DNA from: Leifsonia xyli subsp. cynodontis DSM 46306
Lineage (GTDB): Bacteria; Actinomycetota; Actinomycetes; Actinomycetales; Microbacteriaceae
Length of the DNA: 64,000 bases
Assembly: GCF_000470775.1 (NCBI RefSeq)
Contig: NC_022438.1
Span: 2,480,001-2,544,000 of the forward strand
Direction: 5' to 3'
The notes beneath the pieces were generated by a model. That model worked only from the letters and a program-made list of their open reading frames with translations. It had not been told where the DNA came from and did no database searches. The stretch's first letter is position 1; every line of letters starts with the position of its first letter. Shown one piece after another: positions 11,101 to 23,592 of this stretch. The position numbers and the translations under genes are program-made.

Positions 11101-11831
11101 GACCGCGGACCCGTCGAGCGCCGGGTCGCGGCAAACACGGCGACGACGAGGGCGATCGCGCCGAGGGCGAGCCCGCCGATCCCGAGGCCGATCGCGACAG
11201 CGTCGCCGCTCATCGAACCGGCACCCGCCGAGGACCCGGCCGGGGCGGCCACGACACTCGGGACAGCGTCGTCGTCGGCTGCGGGCGGCGCATCGGCGAT
11301 GTACACGGTCGGAGCCGGGCGCTCGGGCTCGCGGCCAGAGGCGGGCGTCTTCTGGTCCCAGTCCACGACGGTGCCATCAGAGTAGTACTGGCGGGTCGGC
11401 AGCGGGATGCTGCCGGTGTCCGGCATCGCACCGGCGGAGATCGTGAACTCCTGGAACTGGCCCGGCTCGATCCGCACACCCGGTTCGGCCGTCCAGGTGA
11501 TTCTGACCGGAGCTTCGGTGATGGTGCCCTCGCCGGTCTTGACCGGTTTGGCGAGCTTCTCCGTGGTGACCGAGGCCGTCCAGCCGGGGACGGGCTTGTA
11601 CGAAACGGACCCGAATGGCGTAGCCGTCGGAAGATCCACTTCCAGCTTGACCGTTCCAGCCGTGGCCGACTCGGTGGGGACTGTGAAGGTGAGGGTGGCG
11701 TAGCTGCCGACGCTGGCCCGATCGGGATCGACGTGTACGTGGGCGCTGGCCGCGAGCGGGACGGCGAGGGCGAGGGCGATCGCGGCGACCGAGGCTCCGG
11801 CGGCGGAGACGAGAAGGCGGGTAGATTTCAC
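11097..11831 (-). CDS. ycnI: YcnI family (DUF1775) copper-associated membrane protein
   Basis: The signal peptide ends AASA and is followed by HVHVDPDRASVGSYATLTF, which places the His that in YcnI proteins binds copper at the mature N-terminus. The DUF1775 domain covers about residues 30-160 (including PGWTASVTTEKLAKPVKTGEG and the ITWTA segment), followed by a spacer and a C-terminal transmembrane helix. First gene of the copper operon with copC and copD/ctaG; its stop overlaps the copC start. The start GTG 11831 lies 13 bases after AAGGAT, so the ribosome site is weak. Intact at 244 residues. Confidence 0.87.
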   Translation of the reverse strand: MKSTRLLVSAAGASVAAIALALAVPLAASAHVHVDPDRASVGSYATLTFTVPTESATAGTVKLEVDLPTATPFGSVSYKPVPGWTASVTTEKLAKPVKTGEGTITEAPVRITWTAEPGVRIEPGQFQEFTISAGAMPDTGSIPLPTRQYYSDGTVVDWDQKTPASGREPERPAPTVYIADAPPAADDDAVPSVVAAPAGSSAGAGSMSGDAVAIGLGIGGLALGAIALVVAVFAATRRSTGPRS

Positions 11832-11960
11832 GGCAATTGTTATCCTTGTCTGGGATGGCTGACGCCCTCCCGCGGGTACGCAGAAGCGCCCAGGACACGG
11901 GAGGAGGGATGACGTCTCCCGGACGGACGGACGCGCGGCTCAGCCGACCGGGACAGCCCG

Positions 11961-12557
11961 CTACGGCGGACCGCGATGCCGCATCCCGCCCAGCACAGCC
12001 CGGGGAGAGGGGAGCGTGAGGGGCACGGGCTCCACACGCCCGCGGCTCGTCCCCGCCGCGGTGGGGCACGGACCCGCGACGCGGTCGAAGAAGCGGCGCA
12101 GCCGGTACGAGGCGAACCCGCAGACGGCCCAGAAGGTGTGCTCGCCGTGCCGCAGGACGACGATCGTCAGCGCAGCGGCTGCGATATGAGCAAGCCACAT
12201 CGCCCAGCCCTCCACGACGAGAGCGGGGTCGGTCGCGGCTCCGGGGAGCAGCGTCAGGTGCATCCCGGCGTGAAAGTGCCCGCCCGCCGGCATTCCGCTG
12301 AACGATTCGGACGGGCTGAGCGAGAACAGCGCGTGGAAGAGGAACTGGCTGAGCAGCACGGAAAGAGCGAGCCGCCACAGCGCGAGCCGCTTGCCGGCGA
12401 GCGCGATGCAGGCGAGGGAGGAGAACGTGAGGCTGAGCGTCAGAGCGACGGCGCTCGGCGCCTGCCCGCCGCCCGCCACATGGAACAGCGCGGCGACGAG
12501 GGTCGCGACCCCGGCGGCGGCGAAGCCGCGGACGACCCGGGCTCCGCGCGAACTCAT
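11961..12557 (-). CDS. Membrane protein with a His/Met-rich loop, near copper operon
   Basis: A 198-residue protein with about five hydrophobic segments and an extracytoplasmic-looking loop, SGMPAGGHFHAGMHLTLLP, rich in His and Met, residues that commonly bind copper. A further His follows the third helix (LRHGEHTF). The family was not recognised. The start is ATG 12557, with a TAGACT box (12565-12570) seven bases upstream, consistent with a leaderless transcript. It lies 130 bp upstream of ycnI on the same strand. A role in copper handling is inferred from the loop and neighbourhood only. Confidence 0.65.
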   Translation of the reverse strand: MSSRGARVVRGFAAAGVATLVAALFHVAGGGQAPSAVALTLSLTFSSLACIALAGKRLALWRLALSVLLSQFLFHALFSLSPSESFSGMPAGGHFHAGMHLTLLPGAATDPALVVEGWAMWLAHIAAAALTIVVLRHGEHTFWAVCGFASYRLRRFFDRVAGPCPTAAGTSRGRVEPVPLTLPSPRAVLGGMRHRGPP

Positions 12558-12636
12558 GGCTTCGAGTCTACTCGGGGTCCTGAACGGCTCGCGGTTGAGC
12601 CGGCCGGAAGCCGCTCCTGCCCGGCCACAGCGCGGC

Positions 12637-12642
12637 TAGGGT
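12637..12642 (+). promoter_or_regulatory. Leaderless -10 box of ogt
   Basis: TAGGGT, then exactly six bases, then ATG 12649. There is no ribosome site between them. Confidence 0.6.
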
Positions 12643-12648
12643 GAGACC

Positions 12649-13179
12649 ATGCCGGAAGACCCGACGCCACCGTCTGCGCGCCACGCGGTCGCCGCGACGA
12701 GCATCGGCGAGCTGACCCTCACCGCCCGGGGCGATGCTCTGACGGGCGTCTACTTTCCCGGCCACTGGCATCCCGCCACAGCCGAGCGTCTGGGCGATGC
12801 CGTCGCTCTCGACGGCGACCCGGCTCTCTCGAGGGCCGCCGTCGAGTTGCGCGAGTATCTGGCCGGTGAGCGGACGGCGTTCGACCTCCACATCCAGCCC
12901 ATCGGCGACGAGTTCCAGCTGCGCGTGTGGGCGTGCATCGAGCGCATCCCCTACGGATCGACCACCACCTACGCCGCCATCGCCGACGAGCTCGGCGACC
13001 GCCGCCAGGCCCAGCGGGTCGGAACCGCGGTCGGCCGGAATCCACTGTCGATCGTGATCGGCTGCCACCGCGTGCTGGGGAGCGACGGGAGACTGCACGG
13101 CTATGCGGGCGGGCTGGAGCGGAAGGCGCTGCTGCTGGAGCTGGAACGCGGCGGACCGGCGGACGACCAGCTGTTCTGA
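12649..13179 (+). CDS. ogt: Methylated-DNA--protein-cysteine S-methyltransferase
   Basis: Suicide repair protein that moves the alkyl group from O6-alkylguanine in DNA to its own cysteine. The active-site motif is read as IVIGCHRVLGSDGRLHGYAGG, close to the usual PCHRV with Ile-Gly in place of the Pro; the acceptor Cys and following His-Arg are kept. The DNA-binding helix region (GSTTTYAAIADELGDRRQAQ) precedes it. The length (176 residues) is normal. ATG 12649 is the start and the promoter looks leaderless. It is intact and convergent with the methyltransferase at 13196. Confidence 0.9.
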   Translation: MPEDPTPPSARHAVAATSIGELTLTARGDALTGVYFPGHWHPATAERLGDAVALDGDPALSRAAVELREYLAGERTAFDLHIQPIGDEFQLRVWACIERIPYGSTTTYAAIADELGDRRQAQRVGTAVGRNPLSIVIGCHRVLGSDGRLHGYAGGLERKALLLELERGGPADDQLF

Positions 13180-13195
13180 CACGCTCCGGGCCGGG

Positions 13196-14323
13196 CTATC
13201 GCTTCCACGACGCGGTCACCGTGAACTTCGCGTTCCGCGCCACCTGCCGCGTCCGCCCCACCGCGCGCTCGAGCGCCGGCCGGTAGCCCAGGTGCGAGTT
13301 CCACACTGTCCACAGCTCGCCTCCGGGGGCGAGCACACGCCCCGCCTCCGCGAACATCCGGTGCGCGATCCCCGTGTGGACCGCAGCGCCGATGTGGAAG
13401 GGCGGGTTGAGCACGATGAGATCGGCCGACGCCTCCGCGCGGGTCGCGAGGCCGTCGTCGCGGATCGCAGAGACACGGCCGGCGACGCCGTTGGCCGCGG
13501 CGGTCGCACGCGCGGAGGCGACGGCGGCGGCGGACTGGTCGGAGCCCACGACGATCAGCTCCGGCCGTCGCACGGCGAGCCAGGAGGCGAGCACACCGGT
13601 CCCGCAGCCGAGGTCGATCGCTGTCCGAGCGCCGGGGACGGCGGCTTCCAGCGTCGAGAGCAGGAAACGCGTGCCGATGTCCACGCCCGTGCCCGCGAAA
13701 GCGGCGCCGTGGGCGCACACCCACAGACCGGTCTCCCGGTCGAGAGCGCGCTCCGGCCAGCGGTCCAGCGCGGTCGCGGCGGCGGGATGCGGCTCCGCGA
13801 CGGTGAGGACGCGCGCCTTCTGCCGCGCGAGCGAAGCGCGGACCTCGCCGAACACCTCCGCGAAGACGGCGTTCATAGCGGGCGTCATGCGCTTGAGCAT
13901 GCCGCCCGCGTACTCGGCGACAGCGGGGTGCGCATGCTCGGCGATCAGGGCGGCGGTCTCGGCGAGGGCGTCCAGGCTCCGCGGCAGGCGCAGCAGCACC
14001 GCCCGCGCGCCGGCGAGGAGGGAAGCGTCGAGGGCGTGGTGCTCGTAGGTCCCCGCGAGGCCCAGCTCCGCGGCGTTCCGGTCCAGAGCGCGTTCAGCGG
14101 TCAGCGGGTCCTGGTGGACGCGGATGCCGCGGGCGCCGAGGGAGGCCGCCGCCAGGGTGAGCGCTCCATAGGGGTCGCCGATGACGACCAGGCCCGGCCG
14201 GAGCACAGCTTCACCGGCGGTGTCCGCCAGCAGCCGGTCGGCGGCGTCCGCCGCGAACAGAGTGGGCGCCTCCACATCGGGCAACCGCCGCAGGCGCTCA
14301 TACGGGAACACCGGCCCCGTCAA
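13196..14323 (-). CDS. RsmC/RlmG-like rRNA guanine-N2 methyltransferase
   Basis: SAM-dependent methyltransferase of the family that methylates guanine N2 in rRNA. The C-terminal half has SAM motif I (TAIDLGCGTGVLASWLA) and the catalytic NPPF motif (VLNPPFHIGAAVH). The N-terminal half is the degenerate methyltransferase-like domain seen in RsmC/RlmG, beginning RLRRLPDVEAPTLFA. The frame is open far upstream because it continues through the broken lepB, so the start is uncertain: TTG 14323, overlapping the ancestral lepB stop in TTGA, or GTG 14311. The expected length of about 375 residues is met and the domain is intact. Confidence 0.82.
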   Translation of the reverse strand: MTGPVFPYERLRRLPDVEAPTLFAADAADRLLADTAGEAVLRPGLVVIGDPYGALTLAAASLGARGIRVHQDPLTAERALDRNAAELGLAGTYEHHALDASLLAGARAVLLRLPRSLDALAETAALIAEHAHPAVAEYAGGMLKRMTPAMNAVFAEVFGEVRASLARQKARVLTVAEPHPAAATALDRWPERALDRETGLWVCAHGAAFAGTGVDIGTRFLLSTLEAAVPGARTAIDLGCGTGVLASWLAVRRPELIVVGSDQSAAAVASARATAAANGVAGRVSAIRDDGLATRAEASADLIVLNPPFHIGAAVHTGIAHRMFAEAGRVLAPGGELWTVWNSHLGYRPALERAVGRTRQVARNAKFTVTASWKR

Positions 14324-15009
14324 CCGGACCGACCCAGCCAGCTCAGCCGCGAGACCGGCCCGATGATCGCGAACGCTCGCCCGACGACATCCGAGTACGG
14401 CAACGAAACCCCGCGACGCCGATTGCTGGTGCGCACGGCTGTCGAGCGAGTTGTAGCGATTGTCCCCCATGACCCAGAGCGAGTCCGGGGGCACGGTCAC
14501 CCGGAAGACGACGCCGGAGGCCGCCGCCGTGCCCGACGGCAGCATCAGATAGGGCTCGCCGAGCGGCTTGCCGTTGACAAGCAGGCGACCGTCGGCGGAA
14601 CAGCACGAGACGGTGTCGCCGGGCAGGCCGATGACGCGCTTGATCAGGTACTCATTGCCCCGGGCCGGCACGACGCCGACCTGTTCGCCCACCCAGCGCG
14701 CGGCCTGCACGGGCCACGGGCGGGTGTCCGGCCCGGACGGCTGCAACCAGCCCCCCCCGGGTCCTGGAAGACCACGATGTCGCCGCGCTGAAGCGGGACG
14801 AGTCCGGGAACGAGCTCGTTCACGAGCACCCGGTCCCCTTTCTGGAGCGTCGCCTCCATCGACGCCGAGGGAATCCAGAAGCTGCGCACCAGATACGACT
14901 TGACCAGGGTGGAGGCGAGCACCCCGATCACGACGATGAGCGCGATGTCGCGCACCAGCTTCCACCGGTCCCGGCGGCGCGCGTCTCTATCGAAGGCCTC
15001 GAATGTCAC
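14320..15009 (-). pseudogene. lepB: Signal peptidase I with two frameshifts
   Basis: Signal peptidase I removes signal peptides at the outer face of the membrane. The N-terminus is in one frame: transmembrane segment (ALIVVIGVLASTLVKSYLV) and the nucleophile motif IPSASMEATL. At a run of eight C (14751-14758; G8 in the coding sense) the frame breaks, and NEYLIKRVIGLPGD (with the catalytic Lys) and GDNRYNSLDSR continue in the next frame. A second break near 14395 separates them from the tail SDVVGRAFAIIGPVSRLSWL, ending at TGA 14322-14320. As sequenced no complete enzyme can be made. Start GTG 15009 has a leaderless-type TAAGAT six bases upstream. Another copy elsewhere would be needed for viability, or the tract is a sequencing or slippage error. 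Confidence 0.85.
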
Positions 15010-15015
15010 GGCGGG

Positions 15016-15021
15016 ATCTTA
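15016..15021 (-). promoter_or_regulatory. Leaderless -10 box of lepB
   Basis: TAAGAT on the minus strand, exactly six bases before GTG 15009. Confidence 0.55.
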
Positions 15022-15231
15022 CCTTACATATCAAGACGCCACCTCGACGGCTTCGTCCGGGAACCGCTCGTTCCGGGCGAATCCCTGACCGGCGTTTGCC
15101 GGGGCAAGCCCCGTACGGACACGTCCGCAGCGCTCGGGGGCACGCGCAGAGGGGCGAGGAAGGCAGAGAAGCTGAACTCGCCGACGAGGCGTTGGCTTGT
15201 CAAGCCGACCGAGGCGTCTAGGGTGGGGCTC

Positions 15232-16602
15232 GTGGGAACCCTCGCATGGCTGGCCGGCGCGCTCGCGCTGCTCGCCCTCGTCCCGGCCATCCGGTTCGCC
15301 CGCCGGGCGTGGCGCTTCCGCGCGGCGACGACCGTGCGCTTCGCGCTCATCGGGCAGATCGCCGGACTCCTGCTGATCGTCGTCTGGTGTCTGCTGGCCC
15401 CGCGGCCGGACCTCGGCGGCGCCGGCTGGTTCGTCGTCGCCCTCGGCGCGCTGACGCTCTCCCTCGCGCTCGGCGATGCCTGGCAGTCCCTCGGCGGCAT
15501 GCGCGTCCTGGCCGCGGCGCTCGCCGCCGCCACGGCGGCGGTGACCGTCGCCGCCGCGGTGGTCACCGTCCTCCCGACCCTGAACACGGCGACGATCGGG
15601 GGCCGCGCTGTCCCGATCACGGAATCGACGCTCGCCCAGGGCGAGCAGCTGACCGTCCACATCCCCCCGACCGCCTCCGGGTTCGCGGCGCGGGACGCCC
15701 ACCTCTTCGTCCCGCCCGGCTGGCTCCGCGACCCCTCCTCGACCCGCCCCGTGGTCCAGATGATGATGGGACAACCGGGAAAGCCGACCCTCGGCGCCAC
15801 CCTGGATGCGCTGCACAGCCTCGGCGACGACCGCTTCTCTGACGCACCGTTCATCCTGGTAGTCGACCAGCTCGGCGCGATCGACAAGAACCCGCCGTGC
15901 GCAGACACCAGCGCAGGAAAGGTCGACATCTACCTGGCGAAGGATGTCCCCGCCTGGATTCGCGCGAATCTGCCGGTCGACCCGGACCGGGACGGCTGGA
16001 CGATCGCCGGCTACTCGCACGGCGGGGAATGCGCGGCCTACCTCGGCGCGAAACATCCCGGGACCTGGGCGAACGTCATCGACATCTCCGGCCCCGACAA
16101 ACCCGGCGAGCACACCCCCGACCGCACCCGGGACCTGTACTTCGGCGGCAGCCAGAGCGCCTTCGAGGCGACCTGGCCAGAGAACGTCCTCGCGGCGTCC
16201 GACTACTCCGCCAAACCGATGCGCGGCATCTTCATCGCGGGACAGCTCGACACCCACTTCCGCCCCCAGGTCGTGGCCACCGCCACCGCCGCCGAGCACG
16301 CGGGCTGGAAGGTCACCTACTGGGCCGCACCCGACTCCACCCACACCGCGGCCCTCGGCCCCGGCCTCACGACCGCCTGCAACCAGCTGATCCCGCACTG
16401 GCTCGCGACCGGGGCCGTCCAGCCCGGGGATCGGATGCTCTGCACAGCGATCGAGACGCCCGCCGGGTGCGGGCTGGCGCAGGTGGCGACGGTCGCCGGA
16501 ACGGCGGCGATCGCTTATCTGAGCGCACTGGCCCTGTTCCTGAGCGCGCAGCTGCTGATCTTCTTCGTGATCCGGCCGTCGAAGAGCCCCGACCCGGCGT
16601 AG
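15232..16602 (+). CDS. Membrane-anchored esterase-like alpha/beta hydrolase
   Basis: The first 120 residues form four hydrophobic segments. They are followed by an esterase-D/antigen-85-like alpha/beta hydrolase domain (PF00756 type). The nucleophile elbow is WTIAGYSHGGECAAYLG (G-x-S-x-G), with a later D (GQLDTHF) and H (STHTAAL) as likely triad partners. A last transmembrane helix (ALALFLSAQLLIFFVI) closes the protein. GTG 15232 is favoured over GTG 15223 because TAGGGT (15219-15224) ends seven bases before it, suggesting a leaderless message. In relatives such proteins are linked to the cell envelope; the substrate is unknown. The gene is intact. Confidence 0.8.
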   Translation: MGTLAWLAGALALLALVPAIRFARRAWRFRAATTVRFALIGQIAGLLLIVVWCLLAPRPDLGGAGWFVVALGALTLSLALGDAWQSLGGMRVLAAALAAATAAVTVAAAVVTVLPTLNTATIGGRAVPITESTLAQGEQLTVHIPPTASGFAARDAHLFVPPGWLRDPSSTRPVVQMMMGQPGKPTLGATLDALHSLGDDRFSDAPFILVVDQLGAIDKNPPCADTSAGKVDIYLAKDVPAWIRANLPVDPDRDGWTIAGYSHGGECAAYLGAKHPGTWANVIDISGPDKPGEHTPDRTRDLYFGGSQSAFEATWPENVLAASDYSAKPMRGIFIAGQLDTHFRPQVVATATAAEHAGWKVTYWAAPDSTHTAALGPGLTTACNQLIPHWLATGAVQPGDRMLCTAIETPAGCGLAQVATVAGTAAIAYLSALALFLSAQLLIFFVIRPSKSPDPA

Positions 16603-16650
16603 CCGCGCCGCACAGGCCGGGCTCCGCAGCGACAGCGCGGCGGCGAGGGC

Positions 16651-17842
<1,192 letters not shown>

Positions 17843-17843
<1 letters not shown>

Positions 17844-18900
17844 CAGAGCTCCGTCCAGTCGAGGATGACTTTGCCGCCGTCAGCCGTGGCCGCCGCGAAG
17901 CCCTTCTCCCAGTCCCGGGCCGCGAACCGGTCCGACACGATCGAGGCGATGGCGTCGTGCAGCGGCTTCGACGTCTGAAGCATCGCGCCCATCGCATTCC
18001 AGGTCTCGAACATCTCGCGACCGTAGATGCCCTTCAGCGTCAGCATGTGGGTCACCACGATCCCCCAGTCGATCGCCGTGCGCTGTCCGGAACCGGTCTG
18101 GGAAGGCAGCCCGAGCAGGGCGATCCGGCCGCCGTGGTTCATGTTCTCGATCATCGACGGCAGCGCGCCCGGCGCCCCGCTCATCTCGAACCCGACATCG
18201 AACCCCTCGCGCGCATCCCGAGCGCCCGCTGCGCCTCGCGGATGTCATGCTGCGAGACATCCACGGTGTAGTCCGCGCCCATCCCGCGCGCCAGCTCCAG
18301 CCGCCGCGCGCTGATGTCGGTGCCGACGATGAAGCGCGTGCCCACATGGCGGGCGACGGCGATCGCCATCAGGCCGATGGGCCCGCACCCGGCGACGAGG
18401 ACGTCCTCGCCCACGACGGGGAACGCCAGGGCTGTGTGGACCGCGTTGCCCAGCGGATCGAACAGTGCGCCGACCTCCGGCTCGACACCGGTGTGATGCA
18501 CCCACACATTCGTCGCGGGCAGCACCAGGCACTCCGCGAACGCGCCGTCGCGCTGCACGCCGACGCCCTGGGTGCGGATGCACATCTGCCGGCGTCCAGC
18601 GCGGCAGTTGCGGCAGGTCCCGCAGACGATGTGCCCTTCGCCGGAGACCCGGTCGCCCACCGCGACATCGCGAACGAGCGGCCCCACGGCGACCACCTCG
18701 CCGAAGAACTCGTGGCCGGGGATCAGCGGTGCGGTCACGGCCGAGGCGGCCCAGTCGTCCCAGCGCAGGATGTGCAGGTCGGTACCGCAGATCCCCGTCC
18801 GAAGCACCCGGATCTTGACATCCGCGGGCCCGATCGCGGGCTCGGGCATCTCGACCATTTCCAGACCGGGGCCACGCTCGGATTTGTACAGGGCTTTCAT
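17843..18900 (-). pseudogene. tdh: Threonine 3-dehydrogenase, frameshifted
   Basis: Zinc medium-chain dehydrogenase that oxidises threonine to 2-amino-3-ketobutyrate, the substrate of Kbl. From ATG 18900 the N-terminal part has the catalytic zinc motif [12 protein letters not shown], the structural-zinc cysteines ([15 protein letters not shown]) and the NAD-binding [11 protein letters not shown]. After ALGMR, at about 18207-18213, a two-base GC duplication shifts the frame. The C-terminal part ([16 protein letters not shown] to VILDWTEL) follows in the new frame. First gene of the tdh-kbl operon; both genes are interrupted, so this route of threonine degradation is probably lost. Confidence 0.88.
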
Positions 18901-19031
18901 GTCGCCGTCCTCGTGGAGTCGCTCGTGCTTCGTCGCAGAGAGGCCGATGCGCCTTGTAGGCACGGTGGCCGTGACCCAGCCTAGTGGGGGCTTCCGCCCC
19001 GTACGGCGCCCGTCATGGAGCGCGCGAGCCG

Positions 19032-19445
19032 CTACGGCTCCAACGGCCGCCAGACGACCAGCTGTGTGCTGCGCCGCGCCCGTGTCCCCACGCGCAGCGA
19101 GACGACCTCTCCTTCCAACCCGGCGGCGAAAACCCGCCGGCCGGGCCGGTTCAAAAGCTCATCGGCCAGCGCCGCCTCCAGTTCGCGCACCCTGCCCCGG
19201 AGCGCGTTGACGCTGTCTTCGAGTTCCAGGATGCGCCGGATGCCTTCCAGGCTCACACCCTCGAAGCCGAGGCGGGCGATCTCCTGAAGCTTCTCGACAT
19301 CGCGCATGGAATAGCGCCGTGACTTGCCGGCCGTGCGACTCGGGCTGACAAGGCCGAGCCGATCGTACTGGCGGAGGGTCTGCGGGTGCATCCCGGCCAG
19401 TTCGGCCGCGATCGAGATGACGAAGACCTGCGTGTTCTCGTCCAC
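19032..19445 (-). CDS. hspR: HspR, MerR-family heat-shock repressor
   Basis: Repressor that binds HAIR sites and, with DnaK as co-repressor, silences the dnaK operon and clpB in actinobacteria. It is a short MerR-type protein: helix-turn-helix [21 protein letters not shown], then [18 protein letters not shown] and a coiled coil ([24 protein letters not shown]). The start is GTG 19445 with AGGAGG overlapping the dnaJ stop ten bases earlier. It is last in the dnaK-grpE-dnaJ-hspR operon, giving autoregulation through the two HAIR sites upstream of dnaK. Intact, 137 residues. Confidence 0.93.
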   Translation of the reverse strand: MDENTQVFVISIAAELAGMHPQTLRQYDRLGLVSPSRTAGKSRRYSMRDVEKLQEIARLGFEGVSLEGIRRILELEDSVNALRGRVRELEAALADELLNRPGRRVFAAGLEGEVVSLRVGTRARRSTQLVVWRPLEP

Positions 19446-19455
19446 CGCCGCCTCC

Positions 19456-20442
19456 TCAGCTCCGCGCCTTGGCCAGGAGGTCCTCTCGCGGGTTCTCGTC
19501 GGGGAGTTTCTCGGTGAACGCCTCAAGGGCCTCCTTGGCCTCTCCGGACAGATGCGAGGGCACCGCGATCTGAACGACGGCGAGCAGGTCGCCGGTCCCC
19601 TTCGCCGTCTGCACACCGCGTCCTCTCACGCGCAGAGCGCGGCCGCTGGGCGTGCCGGGTGCGACGCGCAACTTGACCGGGTCTCCGCCGAGGGTGGGGA
19701 CCTCGATGGTCGCGCCGAGCGCGGCTTCGGCGAACGTCACCGGAACGGTCACGCGGAGGTTGAGGCCGTCGCGCTCGAAGACGGGGTGCTTGCGCACCGT
19801 CACCGTCAAAACGATGTCGCCGGCCTCGCCGCCGTCCGGGCTGGGCTCGCCTTTGCCGCGCAGCTTGATCTTCTGCCCGTCGGCGACACCGGCGGGGATC
19901 TTCACTTTGAAGGGTTTGCCGTCGGCGGCCTGCAGGCTGATGGTCTCGCCTTTGGTGGCTGTGAGGAAGTCGATGGCGGTGTGGGCGGTTATATCGCGGC
20001 CGCGGGCCGGACCACCGTAACCGCGATAGCCGCCGGTCGCGGTGCCGAAACGGCCGTTGCCGAACAGCCCGCCCAGCACATCGTCGAAGTTGCCCCCGCC
20101 CGCGTAGTACTGGCCGCGCTGCTGGCCGCCGCCGAACATCCCACCGAAAACATCGTCGAAACCGCCGCCCGGGGCGCCGCTGCCCGGGGCAGTGAAGCGC
20201 GCGCCCGAACCCATCGCGCGAACCTGGTCGTACTCTTTGCGCTCCTCGGCGTCGCTCAGCACCGAGTACGCTTCGCTGATCTCCTTGAACTTCGCCTCCG
20301 CGGCGCTGTCACCGGTATTCGAGTCGGGGTGGTATTTGCGTGCGAGCTTGCGGTAGGTCTTCTTGAGCTCTGCGTCGCTGACGTCCTTGGAGACGCCAAG
20401 GACCTTGTAGAAGTCCTTGTCGAACCAGTCCTGGCTTGCCAC
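19456..20442 (-). CDS. dnaJ: DnaJ/CbpA-type co-chaperone without zinc finger
   Basis: Stimulates DnaK ATPase and delivers substrates. The J domain is N-terminal with the HPD motif ([13 protein letters not shown]), followed by a Gly/Phe-rich linker ([15 protein letters not shown]) and a C-terminal substrate-binding region. The four CxxCxGxG zinc repeats are absent, so it resembles CbpA/type II DnaJ rather than classical DnaJ. GTG 20442 has GAGGAGG seven bases upstream. It lies between grpE and hspR in the operon; a strong hairpin (20496-20537) sits in the gap to grpE. Length 328 residues. Confidence 0.92.
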   Translation of the reverse strand: MASQDWFDKDFYKVLGVSKDVSDAELKKTYRKLARKYHPDSNTGDSAAEAKFKEISEAYSVLSDAEERKEYDQVRAMGSGARFTAPGSGAPGGGFDDVFGGMFGGGQQRGQYYAGGGNFDDVLGGLFGNGRFGTATGGYRGYGGPARGRDITAHTAIDFLTATKGETISLQAADGKPFKVKIPAGVADGQKIKLRGKGEPSPDGGEAGDIVLTVTVRKHPVFERDGLNLRVTVPVTFAEAALGATIEVPTLGGDPVKLRVAPGTPSGRALRVRGRGVQTAKGTGDLLAVVQIAVPSHLSGEAKEALEAFTEKLPDENPREDLLAKARS

Positions 20443-20495
20443 GGCGCCTCCTCTCCGTCTGTGGTTTCCTTCGTCGAAATCTGACTGTCGCTTCG

Positions 20496-20537
20496 CGCGA
20501 GGAGCGGCGGGATGCCTCTCCCGCCGCTTCTCGCGCT
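20496..20537 (-). other. Strong hairpin in the grpE-dnaJ gap
   Basis: GCGCGAGGAGCGGCGGGA pairs with TCCCGCCGCTTCTCGCGC (one mismatch in an 18-bp stem, loop TGCCTC). No U-tract follows on the transcript strand, so an mRNA-processing or stabilising role is more likely than simple termination. Confidence 0.65.
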
Positions 20538-20554
20538 GTTTCGTCCCTGACCGC

Positions 20555-23079
<2,525 letters not shown>

Positions 23080-23123
23080 TTATTGTTGCGGGTCTGTCTG
23101 TTTCGTTCCGAAAGCCAGGGGCC

Positions 23124-23152
23124 GAGACTTGAGTCTCAACGACTCAAGTCTC
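23124..23152 (-). promoter_or_regulatory. HAIR operator 1 upstream of dnaK
   Basis: Exact consensus CTTGAGT-N7-ACTCAAG (23128-23148), within longer arms GAGACTTGAGT and ACTCAAGTCTC. It lies 60-88 bp upstream of the dnaK start; HspR binding is expected from the family rule. Confidence 0.93.
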
Positions 23153-23187
23153 GCATCCCGGCCGGGACATGTCAAGGCGACCGCCCT

Positions 23188-23214
23188 AAACTTGAGCATG
23201 ATCGACTCAACTTT
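23188..23214. promoter_or_regulatory. HAIR operator 2 between dnaK and the small gene at 23339
   Basis: CTTGAGC-N7-ACTCAAC (23191-23211) inside arms AAACTTGAG and CTCAACTTT. It resembles the clpB site more than dnaK site 1. It lies about 125 bp from both the dnaK start and the plus-strand gene at 23339, so it might serve either. Confidence 0.75.
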
Positions 23215-23338
23215 TGTGCCCGCGGCGCCTCTTCCCTCGTTCGGCGGCCGGGTATCGCCTCGCGCCGGCGTGCTGGGATGTCGCCCGAGCCCGAAGGGGG
23301 ACTGGACGTCCCCACCACAACCGTGTGAGATATATCGC

Positions 23339-23548
23339 ATGGAACATCCCGTCGACCGTCGAACGCTCAAAAAGGAGATCGCCCGCCGCCTCGCTGAGGG
23401 ACCGGTTCAGGTCCACGCGAAGGAGACGCCCGTTCCGCTCGGCGAATGGCGCTCGATGGTGCGGGAGGTCGCATCCGAACTGGGACAGCCTGTGACGGTC
23501 TACGCCGCCGCCGACACCACCTGGGCGGCTCTCCTCTCCACCGACTGA
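23339..23548 (+). CDS. Small conserved protein, paralogue of 59275-59523
   Basis: A 69-residue protein of unknown function. It aligns with the 82-residue product at 59275: shared blocks are RRTL, GPV-V-A, EWRS--REA(or V)A---L--P-TVYA and TW--L. ATG 23339 is used because the similarity begins there. It is predicted to be soluble and compact; no signal peptide or membrane segment. It is divergent from dnaK, with HAIR operator 2 about 125 bp upstream, so heat-shock linkage is possible but unproven. Codon use looks native. Confidence 0.7.
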   Translation: MEHPVDRRTLKKEIARRLAEGPVQVHAKETPVPLGEWRSMVREVASELGQPVTVYAAADTTWAALLSTD

Positions 23549-23580
23549 TCCGCTCACACCCGGCGCACAACACCCGTCGA

Positions 23581-23586
23581 TACCGT
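23581..23586 (+). promoter_or_regulatory. Leaderless -10 box of the alarmone synthetase pseudogene
   Basis: TACCGT followed by exactly six bases and ATG 23593. Confidence 0.5.
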
Positions 23587-23592
23587 AAGGGC

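Noticed and set aside
10433..11134. Upstream extension of the copD/ctaG frame by about 230 codons
   Set aside because: It overlaps copC completely in another frame, is Arg-rich, and the GTGA overlap at 10432 gives a good start.
13196..14965. Single 589-codon gene combining signal peptidase and methyltransferase
   Set aside because: The frame is open only because of two frameshifts in lepB; the two enzymes are separate genes in every known family.
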